In this document: positions 47,621 to 58,167 of the stretch, piece by piece
Layout: each line of letters opens with the position of its first letter
Numbering within the stretch: position 1 is the first letter of the stretch
Assembly: GCA_014825775.1 (NCBI GenBank)
Contig: MVAQ01000001.1
Coordinates: 124,001-188,000, forward strand
Source of the DNA: Krasilnikovozyma curviuscula
Taxonomy: Eukaryota > Basidiomycota > Tremellomycetes > Cystofilobasidiales > Mrakiaceae
DNA: 64,000 nucleotides
Direction of reading: 5' to 3'
Program-made: the position numbers and the translations under genes
Notes under the pieces: generated by a model
The model's input: only the letters and a program-made list of their open reading frames with translations
Databases searched by the model: none
Told to the model about the DNA's origin: nothing

Positions 47621-48333
47621 ATTATGGACCGTATTTTAACAAACAACGTCTTATATGCTTGTATGTAAGTGAAAAAAAGGCGATTCACTTGCCTGGGTCG
47701 GTGCGTACTTAACTGACGGCGTTGTACGCTTCCTTTCCGACAGTCAAAAGTTCCATACAAGTCTTTGCGCTTTCATCACTTGTCGGTTGCCTATGTTCTC
47801 TTAACTCCTTCTCTTTCCTGGTCTACATCTTGGGCTCTACTTCCTTCTGCAGTTGTCTTTCTACTTCTGTTATCTTACTTCTGCCGCTCTCAAAGTCAAA
47901 TGAATTTACAGTGAATTCAAATCAAACAGCTTCTTCCTATTTCTTTTTCTCTCTCTTTCTCTCTCTCTCTCTGTGGTACATAAAAAAACTAAATTACAAA
48001 AGAACAATCTGTGTACCCTCCCTTGTACTCTTCCAGATTAAATATATGTCGCAGGTGTCGCTCCCAAAGTGTCTCATACAAAGATTCAAAAAAATTCCAT
48101 AGCTTTCCTCTTTCAATTTCTTCTTGACCCTCACTTCGTTGGTTCAGCAAGATTGCCGGAGTTTGTCGACAGGTAATGCGAAATGGAGCTGCTACTTACG
48201 CAGCTTCACGTTGAGATGTCGTTTAGTAGGCAGTCATCTATCGCAGTAGTACAAACCTTCATCTTTATATTGATTCTAGATAATTCACTCTCCAAACTGT
48301 GACACCAAAGCACTCCACTCTGATTGTGTCGAT
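47621..48333. other. Convergent 3' interval with pyrimidine repeat
   Basis: Contains 3' UTRs of the GATA gene and the MFS gene, including a T/TC-rich microsatellite. No gene seen. Confidence 0.4.
47941..47973 (+). repeat. (TC)n/T-rich microsatellite
   Basis: Run of CT dinucleotides (ctctctctctctct) preceded by T-rich sequence, in an intergenic area. Confidence 0.8.
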
Positions 48334-50236
48334 TTACGGCCCCGCATCAACCTCAGCAGGAGACGCTTCGTGCTCTTCATCCTTCTGCGTCTTTTGCTCC
48401 CCTCGTACCCAGTAGCACTGTATGCTCGATGCCAGAGCAATAACCGCGTACAGACCCCACACGATAGGGGCGTGGTACTTAGCAGAGAGCGAATAAAGCA
48501 CACTGGATGGGCATCTGAGGTTAGAAATTTATCATTGAACCAGGAAGAATGGCTACTTACCCAATAAAAGTCGGACCTATCGCTCTAGATAGAGATCCGA
48601 TCGAAAGAGCTATTCCATTGAGTGCTCCAAGAGATTGTGAGTTAGGAGCAGCTGCGTTAACCAGCAGCATGTTGAGTGGGAATCTGCGAGGGAAGCAGCA
48701 TCAGGTCAGAGTCACCAGGTGGGCGGGTGCTGAATAGACTTACACCCAGTCACCAAATGTGTACAGAGCCAAAACAGGAAGCATTAACGTCCACAGCCAC
48801 ACCAAGTGGCCGTCCTTCAACCAGACTTCGCCCATCACTTCGTTCCTCGCGAGTCCGTTCATGACCGGTGGTATAAGGTAGATGACAACCCAACACGCAG
48901 TAAAGACTCTGTACAGAGTTTCCGTTCCCCATCGCTTGTGTGCTTTAGGGAAGAATAGGAGCGAAGCGACGATAGACAGGGCGCCACGGATAGACAAGCA
49001 CTGCGCGATGGCGGACGGCGTGAGGGCAAGACCGCCTAGCTTCACCTCAGAGTACGCAAAGAGGACAAACACAGCGTCGAAAGAGAGGGATACGATGATG
49101 ATGAGGAAGAAGGAGATAAGGACGTGCTTGACGGCGGGCAGGCTGACCAGTTGCCATGCGCTGTATTCCACCTGGGCCTCATCTTCGGGTGAGATCTCAG
49201 TCGCTGATGCTGGAACAACACCTGTATAATCTGGGTTGGACTCAAGCAGGGTGGTGTGCTCTGTTGGTTCGCTAGAGTCGCGCTGCTTCTGGGTGGACTT
49301 CACTGGTTCGAGAGTCTGAAAACGAAAGACAAGTTAGCGAGCGCTTACCTCAGCTTATAAGCATATGAGACTGACCTCTTCTAGGAAAAGCCATACGATG
49401 ACACTGGCGATGGCAGAGAGCAATGCTACGATCCCACATGGCAAGAAGTAGGGATTCTTTTGGAAGAACTCGATCTTGGCGATCCATGAGTTAGGGTACT
49501 GAGTTGCTGGATAGACAGTGAGACCTGCCATAGATGGTGCAATCATGACGCTGATATCCCAGCAAAGTGACCAGCAAGGATACACCCACTGTAGTAGACA
49601 GCACACGAGAGTGGAATCTTGGTCAGGAGGTGTAACGATAGGGGCCAGGAAGTAATCGGAAAGCTTACCCCTTCATTATCTTTATCTACAATCTCTCCCA
49701 ACGCGGCTCTGATGACACTGGCGTTCCCACACAGCGCCCCAGACAGCGCTCTCGCTGCCATCGCCCACCAGTAGCTCTTGCTGACTCCAAACATCAGCAA
49801 AGACAACACGATCCCCGAGAGACCACCTAAGATGACAGGTTTTCGGCCGACCTGCAAGACAGAGCCATTATGTGAGCTGTAGGAGTAGGGATGCAGACGG
49901 AAGCGTGTTTTGGGGTACGTACCTTGTCACTCAAACGGCCCCACCGATACATGCACAAGAAACTCGTAAGTGAGAAGACTGATTCAATGGCCCCTGAGTA
50001 AGCTCCAATGGACTCCTTGGGCACGTCAGGTAACAGATCCTCCATCATCTGTAAGGAAAGCAAACCGGCGTGAGCTTTACTAATAAGCATAGCGAATTTA
50101 AGGCAAGGTTTTGTTTAGCACATACCTGGTTCACGAAGGGGAAAAGGACTGAGTAGGCTATCGGTTCGACGATTCGAGCAAACAGCAAGATGAAGAGCTG
50201 GACTTTGGAGAGCTTTTTCATTACTTTGGGTGCCAT
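48334..50236 (-). CDS. MFS transporter, ZIFL/YCR023C-like
   Basis: Twelve-helix major facilitator of the group close to plant ZIFL and yeast YCR023C; substrate unknown. Helix 1: LFILLFARIVEPIAYSVLFP. Loop 2-3 signature WGRLSDKVGRKPV is the MFS GRxxDRxGRR motif. Next helices include LSGIVLSLLMFGVSKSYWWA and ALSGALCGNASVIRAALGEI. After the ISVMIAPSMAGLTV helix and a central loop with Glu/Ser/Thr stretches (EPVKSTQKQRDSSEPTEHTT), the second half follows (VKHVLISFFLIIIVSLSFDA, VLFAYSEVKLGGLALTPSAI, LYRVFTACWVVIYLIPPVM, LPVLALYTFGDWVF), ending PAEVDAGP at 48334-48336. The start shown is MAPKVMKKLSK; an in-frame ATG at 50411-50413 would add about 59 residues, so the true N-terminus may be longer. 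Confidence 0.9.
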
Positions 50237-50413
50237 CCTGGAGGATTTCCGCGAGCCAGTCGACACGAGGGATTGTTCAACCTCTTCACTGCCTTGCGAT
50301 GCTTCAGAAGGATAGAACTTCAAGCTATTTTCTGAAACTTCAACAGAAATAAGCTTGATGTGGTAACTAGTCAATGAGAAGAAAAAAAAAATGACTCGCA
50401 CGGGCAGCGCCAT

Positions 50414-51207
50414 ATGACTGGCGACTCCGTAACGCCGGGTGCGCTTCCTGCGGCAGAGCTGAGTCAAAAAAGTAAACAAACCGTGGGAGGACCAAAACTT
50501 CTTCTCTAGCTTCTCTCAACCTATTCAGAGTTTGAAAGATGAACTAAAGATCAAAGAACAATTGATGCTTTCCACGGGAACGACGGTACCAACTCCATCT
50601 CGAAAACTGCCAGGACACTTTCATCTCCCTTGCGGTGACAGACGTTTCAAGCTAGTGAATCTCTGTGTTTTAGTCTTCCTCCAAGTTATCTTCTTATGTA
50701 CCGTTTGTAAACCCCCTTCAGAGTGGAAATTGCGACCAACCTGACTATTGGCGACAGTGACTTGCTTGATGCAATGTTTAAGTGAACACCGCTCTATTTC
50801 TTTATATGTCGAATGACTTAATATCCGATGCGAAGTCCTGTCAGGTACATAGAGGAGTGGGAAGGTGTTCTTCTTGATGGACTTTCTCTTTGAGGGCAGC
50901 TGTGGTTTGAGAAGGTCAGCGCTACTTCCGTGGATGATGGGTCCATGAGAAAGGTTTCATTGTAAAGCTTGAAGCATTTGACCATATTTTGAAACACAAA
51001 GTTTCTATTGCAAGCTATGAATTGCACTGAAGTCCTAGACAGATGTCGGTTTGAAAAAGTATATAATGCAAGGTCGTGTGGGTTTAGAAATACAATGTAT
51101 CGTCGCTCATCACTGTCGCTACAGTCAAATTCTCTTCTTCACCGTATCTTCACCGTATCTTCACCGTAGAAACTTCGCTCTCACGTCTCAAAGTTTACGC
51201 ATTTCCA
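50414..51207. other. Interval between MFS gene and MRPL31
   Basis: About 800 nt with no supported gene. It contains a short 11-bp tandem repeat near 51138. Chance frames only. Confidence 0.4.
51138..51168 (+). repeat. 11-bp tandem repeat (about 3 copies)
   Basis: The unit ATCTTCACCGT is repeated nearly head to tail three times close to the 3' end of MRPL31. Confidence 0.75.
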
Positions 51208-51957
51208 CTAGAAGCCTTCTGGAGATGTTCTTGGGATGCCAACCTGCGTTGATAAAGGATGATGTGTAGTATGAGAGTTGGACAGGACAAACGTGTGCAA
51301 ACAGCAAATGACCCCACAGAAAACATCGAAATGATCATTAGAATGAGTGAAGACAGGATCGTGGACTTCATCCTTAAGCCAAACTAGACTAACTGACCTT
51401 CGTAAACTTGGGCATCAGTCTTATCGATTTCCTGTAGTTTTGATGACCCCATGCTTTAGTGAAATATGTGTACTTGTCTGAAATGATCAAATGAAGGGGA
51501 GAGTATGAGCTCAGAAGAAGTCCAGAAGAAACTTGGAAAGGATGAGAAGACGCTGCTGACCTAGCGTTCGCATTTCATGCTGACGGGGAACATTCACTGC
51601 TCGAGCCTGCACCAATCAAACCAAATCAATACATCACGGTCAGCCGTCGACTAGCGCCAAAACAACAGCCATCCATAGTGCATTTCGAGCCACCTTTGCA
51701 GAGTCGAAAAAAGAAAAACTCACCACAGCTTTGGTTTGTATCCCACTGGCGACCAAAGCGTCCAGCACACTGTCCACCATCTTCAGTCTATTACGGGCAT
51801 TTCGCTTCTGGTCCTGTGAGAGGTTTTTATTGTACGAGCTGGGAGTAAAGGACAGCTGGTTAGCCGCATAGTCTGCAGAGAAGCCAAGGGGATGCCATGC
51901 TGCTCACTTAAATCGACCTGAGAGTCTGCTCAGCGTTGCTCTGAATGCTCCAAACAT
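51208..51957 (-). CDS. MRPL31: Mitochondrial large ribosomal subunit protein mL60 (MRPL31)
   Basis: Fungal mitoribosomal protein. Assembled from five small exons: MFGAFRATLSRLSGRF (51957), then NSYNKNLSQDQKRNARNRLK MVDSVLDALVASGIQTKAV, then ARAVNVPRQHEMRTL, then DKYTYFTKAWGHQNYRKSIR LMPKFTK, then VGIPRTSPEGF to TAG at 51208-51210. All joins are in phase. The start MFGAFRAT, the Lys/Arg-rich NARNRLKMVD block, PxxxEM, KYxxF, YRKSI and the final SPEGF follow the family order. Too small and split to be seen as one frame, so it is easily missed. Divergent with SF3A1 over 182 nt. Confidence 0.87.
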
Positions 51958-52139
51958 GTTGACTCTGTTGAATTTGTCCTCGTTGGGGTCAGAACTCTGT
52001 ATGAAGGATGAAGGCTGCACGCCCCCTGCATTCCCTGCGTTGCCACCGAGGTGACTTCTGTCCTCTGCGACTCGCTTGCCGCCCCTCTTTTCGCCCTTCG
52101 TAACGGCCAGTCCACTCGATACATCCTATCTATCTAGCT

Positions 52140-54697
52140 ATGTCATCGTTGGTACTACCTGCTCCAGCATTCGAGGACAATACCCTAGCTGGGAAGCCAG
52201 CCGCTGTCGAAGAGCCCAAAACCAGCGAGGACCTCAAGAAGGGTCTCATTTACCCACCTTTTGAGATCAGAGGTGAGCTTCTGTGCTCCTTATTGGCCAG
52301 TCCTGCTTCAGATATTGATCGCGGTGTCTTTGATTGTAATAGCTCTGATTGACAAGACTTCCCAGGCTCTCAACAAGTCAGCGAACCCAACCCAGCTCGA
52401 ATCAAAGATCCGTGAAGGTCAAAAAGCAGACCCTAAGTTCTCCTTCCTGAACTCGAGTGACCCTTATCACCAGTACTACCAATACGCTCTCGCTCGCCTC
52501 AGAGAGGGCTTCACTGACGGTGCTGGAGAAGGGCCTGATGGGGCTGCAGCTGGAAATGCTGGTGCCAACGGCGGGCCTGCAATTGGGATGATCGAGGGTA
52601 CGGGGGCTTATGCGGGTGCTACGAGGCAGACGATTGAGGATATTCCAAAGGAACCAAGAAGCTTGGAATTCTTGTTGGATGGGTCCTCTACTGTCCCAGG
52701 AATCGATCTGTAAGAGCTTTCCAGCTTCTTGACTGTACCCATTTCCTCCTCACTAGCTCACTCAAATGTCTCTTATCCTTGTCTCTTCCCCCTACAGTGA
52801 TATATTGAAGCTTACTGCTTTGTTCACTGCTCGTCGCGGTGGTGCACAGTTCCTGTCGTCCCTCTCCCAGAAAGAAGGAAGAAACTACCAGTTCGACTTC
52901 TTACGACCTACTCACTCTCTCCACCACCTTTTCAACGCGACCGTGCAGCAGTACACCAAAGTGCTGAACCCACCTTCCGACCTTCTCGCCAACCTGAAGA
53001 TCTCAACCTCTGACAAGGCTGTAGGCAGGAAGGAATCGTTGGACTCTGCACTGGAACGAAAGACGTACAACGCCTGGAAGTCGAAGACGCTCCAGTCCCA
53101 CCAGAAGAAGAAAGAGGAGCAAAGGAAGCTCTTTGAAGAGATCGATTGGCAGGACTTTGTCCTCGTCGAGACGATCGACTTTACTCAGGAGGACCTGTTG
53201 ACAGTGGATGAAGGAGGTATCGAGCTGCCTGCGCCAACGAGTAAGAAGGAGTTGGAGGGCATGACCTTGGCTCAGAAGAGAATGAATAGTATGATAATGG
53301 AGGAGGAGCCCGTTGAGGAAGAAGAAGAGGCACCAGAGATGGAAGTTGAAGAGACCACAGCGCCGATCACGAACGGCACTGCTGGTCGAGCACCAGCTGC
53401 TCCTGCCAAGGGAATGAAGATCAAGAAAGATTATGTTCCCAAATGTGAGTCTTTTCCTGTGCTTTTTCTAAGACCTTACCCTGACCAATTTCGTCACTTC
53501 TCCACCTACACCAGCTCGTCAAACCAACGTCGCGTCTCAAACAACTCTCTGTTCCTACTGTGGTCAACAGATCCCCAACGACGAAATTTCTGAGCACATC
53601 CGAATTGAGTTACTCGACCCTCGGTGGAAGGAACGAAAAGCACTGTTGGATTCAAGAAAGACGCAGAGCTCGATGCTGTCGCAAGGTACCGATGTCACGT
53701 CTTCCCTCAGAGAATTTGCCTCTAGAAGAACAGATATGTTCGGAGACGATGAGGATGAGGCGGCCAGGAAAGAGAGAGAAGAGAGGGAAAAGAAGGAGAG
53801 AAAAGAGAGGGAGAAGGCTGTTTGGGATGGTCATACTGCTTCCAAGCAGAATACTCAGGACAGATTTAACACCATGGGAGGAACTTTGGATGAGCAGATT
53901 GCTGCTATCCACAAATCGATTGGTTTGGGACCGTGAGTTTAGAATCCTTCAATGTTTTTAAATAAGAGGAATTACACTGACGTCCCATGCTTTTCAGTGC
54001 TCCTGAAAACGCTGCGGGACCTCAAGCAGGACCCATGCCTCAACCAGTTCCACAGCCACCTGTTCCTGCACCGACGAGAACGTCTGCTGGTGGTGTCATC
54101 ACTGCTGCTCCAACAGGTCCTTCAGCGATGTCATCTCCCTATTCCGCCTACCCTCAACCCTCTTATCCACAAGGCGCGTACACATCTGGACCCATGCCAC
54201 CATCCGCAGCCTACTCTGCTCAACCGCCTCAGCAGATGGGTGCTCCTCCAAGCATACACCCTTCCCGACTGGCTGCGATGTCGGGTCCACCGCCATCCGA
54301 ATCGACCCTCGGTGTCAGACCACGAGAAGATGAAGACGGTTCAGATCCAAAACGACAGAAGACTTCTTCTGGTCTCCCTAAGCTCCCAGCGGGTGACTAT
54401 TATCCTGAGGAACTCTGGATTTCATCTCACCCTGAACCAATCACCCTCTCGATTCAGCTGCCTGACACGCCTGATAGACCGGAGCTCGACGGATCGGTCA
54501 TCAAGCTGCCTCCAGTGTCGCTCATCCAGACGATCGGTATGCTCAGAGAGAAGATCAAAGATGTTACCAACACGGCTGTAAGTATGAGTAAGATGAGGAT
54601 CGAGCTGCCTGGTGGAAAGGTGTTGACCAACGCTGTCACGCTGGCGAGCCTGAACTTGGACGATGGGGATGTGTTGAATCTCGGAGTGAAGAAGTAG
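52140..54697 (+). CDS. U2 snRNP SF3a subunit 1 (SF3A1/PRP21)
   Basis: SF3a component of the 17S U2 snRNP. Start MSSLVLPAPAFEDNTLAGKP. First SURP domain: EDLKKGLIYPPFEIRALIDK, TSQALNKSANPTQLESKIRE, DPKFSFLNSSDPYHQYYQY. Second SURP: ILKLTALFTARRGGAQFLSS, LSQKEGRNYQFDFLRPTHSL, HHLFNATVQQYTKVLNPPSD. The middle has the PRP21-like WQDFVLVETIDFTQEDL and a Met/Glu/Lys-rich stretch, a CYCGQQIPNDEISEHIR-like zinc segment, and Pro-rich sequence. The C-terminal ubiquitin-like domain reads TIGMLREKIKDVTNTAVSMS, MRIELPGGKVLTNAVTLAS, ending LNLGVKK. Domain order SURP-SURP-Pro-rich-UBL is exact for SF3A1. Confidence 0.95.
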
Positions 54698-55407
54698 GGG
54701 GGAAATTTCGTCCCACCGAAATAGGCAGTACTGTTTATCTTATACATGTCTGTTACACTTCTTTGGAGTTAGTTGAAATTTCTGCGAGTGTACATGCTCT
54801 ATCTCATCCGATCACTGCTACTAGATGTCTTCGTCTCGCTCGCACGGAGAACTGGAGATACGGCAGACTCGTAGCGCGCACAGTACTACAAAAGATAACG
54901 AACGAAGTGAGATTTCTCGATTGCTTGAAATGATCGAGAACCCACGAAGAGCGGTTTTTCGTTTTGCTTCCATTTGCTGCCACCTCTCACCCTCTCATTG
55001 GTTTCGCTTCTTGAGAATTATACGAGCATCGGTAAGGCGAATTTCGCGCGGGCTGTTCAGGAGGAAGAGATAGTGTAGCAGAAAGATTTCGTTGGACAAT
55101 CCCGGAAGAAGGGCTAAATCCACCACAAATCCACCACAAGGTGTCTGCGTCACATTAAACCAAACCTTCGTTTCAATGAGTCTAGTATCCATGCAAGTGA
55201 GATCTTGCAATGTGAAAGCTATTTTGCAGTAGTAAAGTACTCCAGCTTCACGCTATCGTCGCATTTGCGCACACCTTTCAAAAAAATACGTTTGCCCCAA
55301 TCAAAGGAAGTCCATAATGAAGGACACCCTTCTCACCTCTCACTTATCTAACATGACTTCGTATCTGAAAGGAAGAACTTCATCATGAAAAAGAAATGAA
55401 AAGATGT
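54698..55407. other. Convergent 3' interval SF3A1 / RPL30
   Basis: About 700 nt, 3' UTRs of the facing genes. A short plus frame near 54825-55073 has no recognisable motif. No RNA gene seen. Confidence 0.4.
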
Positions 55408-56348
55408 TTACTCGAGCTTGGCATCGAGCAAATCACTGTCACCAGCGTCAGTGATGGTAGCAACACCGACTCGGAAGAGACGTCCACAAGCTGTAATCAG
55501 AAGAAACAAGGACATGGAGGAATAGCAGCGCACAGAGTCAGTATGCCAAACTCTTTTATCATCACAGCGAGGTAACAGTGTGCTTACCCGTTCCGAGGGT
55601 AGAGTTGGTGCCATCGTATCTGTGAACAGCAGTCTTGGAGAGCATGGCGTAGTACTCGATCTCAGCACGACGGAGGGGTGGGGTGTTCTTAGCGAGGAGA
55701 ATGAGCTTGGCTGATAAGTTTAGAAGTCCAAAAGTACAACAGGTTCAAAATTTTAGGTTTGATGATGTCGGCGATGTGTGAGAAATTCATTGAAGATTCA
55801 TTGACGATTTCATGTAGAGAGGAAATTTGAGGTGGAAGAAGAATTTGATGGTTAGTAACTTTGGCATTCTCCGGGAGTAGACCTTCTCAGCTCCTTCTGG
55901 TAAGAAAGGCGCTCCAGTCCCCGGTGAAAGTTGGGTCTCTATCCAGTTGCAGCAGAGGAAGATGGTCGAGGAGACAATGGAGAGTAGAGGGCGGGGTTAT
56001 CGGAGGGAGGTCGTGTGGGTAAAGCTAAGAGGCAGAAGCAACCTCCTAGCCTGGACCCGACCTCACCAAGAAATATACCCGCTCTTCATTGCTTCCTACA
56101 ACCTATCTACCAATGCTTTACTTGAGCAACTAGAGATATCACCCAATCCGGTTCCCGAAGCGTTCCCTCCCTTACCACTTCCAATCCCTCTTTTTTGAAC
56201 TACCAAACTAACCTTTGCCAGATCTCATGCTCTTCATAGCACTCTTGTAACCCAAGGAGTACTTTCCTGACTTGACGACCAACTGCAGCTTAGCGTTGAT
56301 GTTTTCGGCGCCCTTGGCAGCCTTGGACTTCTTCTGGGATGGGGCCAT
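55408..56348 (-). CDS. RPL30: 60S ribosomal protein L30 (eL30)
   Basis: Large-subunit ribosomal protein. Reads [113 protein letters not shown], full family length. Introns: a likely leader intron (56350-56426) immediately before the ATG, one of 502 nt (55711-56212) after SGKA, and a short one in the TACGR part near 55490-55585. In budding yeast L30 represses splicing of its own transcript; here the RNA element is not visible by eye. Divergent with RPS2. Confidence 0.97.
55711..56212 (-). other. 502-nt intron of RPL30
   Basis: Donor gttagt after AAAG and acceptor ttatcag before CCAAGC. It is several times longer than nearly all other introns here, has no transposon signature, and a plus-strand 83-codon frame (55947-56198) inside it has no known match. 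A C/D snoRNA was looked for by box consensus and not seen. Confidence 0.75.
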
Positions 56349-56672
56349 TCTATTTTCATCCAAACAAATAGCACCAAGAGGTTAGAGTGCAATTCCTATA
56401 GCTGTACAAGCTACATGAAAACTCACGTTGGGGAAGGTGACTTGAAGAAACTGCAGGTAACGAATCAGAAAGAAGGTGTCAGGCTGCGCGGCGCCGTCGA
56501 ACTTCTGTGAATATTTGCAGTTTCGACCGTGGGAAAGTATGTGGCGACTCTGCTCGCGAGCGCTTCACCAGCTCTACATTGCGCGCCCCTGCCTATTCTG
56601 TTTTGCTCCTTGCGATCCAAATACTAGCCTTTCCCAACCCAACCCCCATTTCAAGTACAACTTTAAGCAAAC
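56349..56672. promoter_or_regulatory. Divergent promoter of RPL30 and RPS2
   Basis: 324 nt between two ribosomal-protein starts; includes the likely leader intron of RPL30 (56350-56426). Shared control of the two genes is plausible but no motif was identified. Confidence 0.45.
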
Positions 56673-56977
56673 ATGGCTGAAGTTAGAGGCAGAGGCGCTT
56701 TCGGTGAGCTCAAAAAGAACTGCGTTAGAAGAGTAGATGATGTACTGACGTTGGTTTGTTTGTGCTTTAGGACGTGGTGGAGCTGGAGCTAGAGGAGGAA
56801 GAGGAAGAGGTGACAGAAGAGGTCCAAGACGTGGTGGAAGAAAGGATGAGGACAAGGAATGGTCAGTTTGGCGTCGCGATTGCTCTTCGATTGGGAATTA
56901 AGCAGCTGAACCCTGCCGCTGTTCCACTCTACTCTAGGGTCCCAGTCACCAAGCTTGGTCGTCTCGTCAAGGATGGA

Positions 56978-57016
<39 letters not shown>

Positions 57017-57735
57017 TCCATCAAGGAGTACCAAATCGTTGACTTCTTCCTTCCAACCTTGAAGGACGAGGTTATGAACATCAAGCCAGTCCAGAAGCAA
57101 ACCAACGCCGGTCAACGTACCAGATTCAAGGCTTTCGTTGCCGTTGGTGACTTCGACGGACACGTCGGACTCGGTGTCAAGTGTGCTAAGGAGGTCGCCA
57201 CTGCTATCAGAGGTGCCATCATTGCCGCCAAGCTCTCCATCATCCCAGTCCGAAGAGGTTACTGGGGTGCCCACATTGCTGAGCCACACACCATGCCATG
57301 CAAGACCTCTGGCAAGTGTGCCTCCGTCATGTGTCGATTGGTCCCAGCTCCAAGAGGTACCGGTTTAGTCGCTGCCCCAGCTGTCAAGAGATTGCTGCAG
57401 TTCGCTGGTGTCCAGGATTGCTACACCCAAGCTTCCGGCTCCACCTGTACCACTGGTAACTTCTTGAAGGCCGCTTTCGTCGCCGTAAGTCCGCTTTCCA
57501 CCTGTCGTCCTTTAAGCATCTACTCATATTCTTTCTCATTCTTCACTCTTTAGATCGCCAAGTCCTACCAGATCCTCTCCCCAGAACTCTGGAGAGAAAT
57601 CGCCCCAGGAAAGGTACCTCTTTCCATTTAGTCGACTTCCTTTCTGTCTTTTTGCTGACGTTGACCTTCCGTTAGCTCCCATACGACGAGTTCTCCGCCC
57701 ACTTGCAAATGGTTTCCAAGAAGGCTCAATACTAA
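56673..57735 (+). CDS. RPS2: 40S ribosomal protein S2 (uS5)
   Basis: Small-subunit ribosomal protein. Begins [10 protein letters not shown]; an intron follows, then [31 protein letters not shown] (arginine-glycine tail typical of S2). A second intron (56862-56938) joins to [20 protein letters not shown]. The core: [99 protein letters not shown]-terminus: [39 protein letters not shown]. Full-length and unmistakable. Two further introns lie near the 3' end. Confidence 0.97.
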
Positions 57736-58167
57736 ATTCAAAAGGCTTATCATGGCTAGTTGGCTGGAAGCACTTTATTGTTCAGCTGGATCTGGTTATG
57801 TGAAGATTCTTTGGGTTTAGGTAGAGGGTTATATCTAGGAAACAATTATCAAAAACATTGGGAAAAAACCAAAAGGGATTCGATGGCAAGATTCTTTTGT
57901 AAATGTGGGCGGTAAATGTCGGTACTGCAAGACTCAGGAAAGAAAACACCGAGCACACCGAGCAACTCAAGCTAAGGGATAAACCATCTCCCACGTCGCA
58001 TCAGAGCGCTCCGCACAACCCGAAAGATTGCCAGTAGCCCATTCAGACACATCAGCTGATCGTGTTAGTAGGAGGCTTTTTTTTAGGGAGATGGTATTTA
58101 AAGGGGTGAACAATCGAGGTCGACGAAGCACACCCGTACCCGTACTCTCTCTCTTAGAGCCAACACC
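57736..58167. other. Interval between RPS2 and the cyclase gene
   Basis: Same-direction spacing of 430 nt. A TATA-like 'atttaaagg' near 58095 and a CT-rich run just before the ATG (58141-58156) are the only marks seen; it presumably holds the cyclase promoter. Confidence 0.4.

Noticed and set aside
55947..56198. Plus-strand 83-codon frame inside the RPL30 intron
   Set aside because: No recognisable motif and it lies antisense within an intron; kept only as part of the long-intron note.
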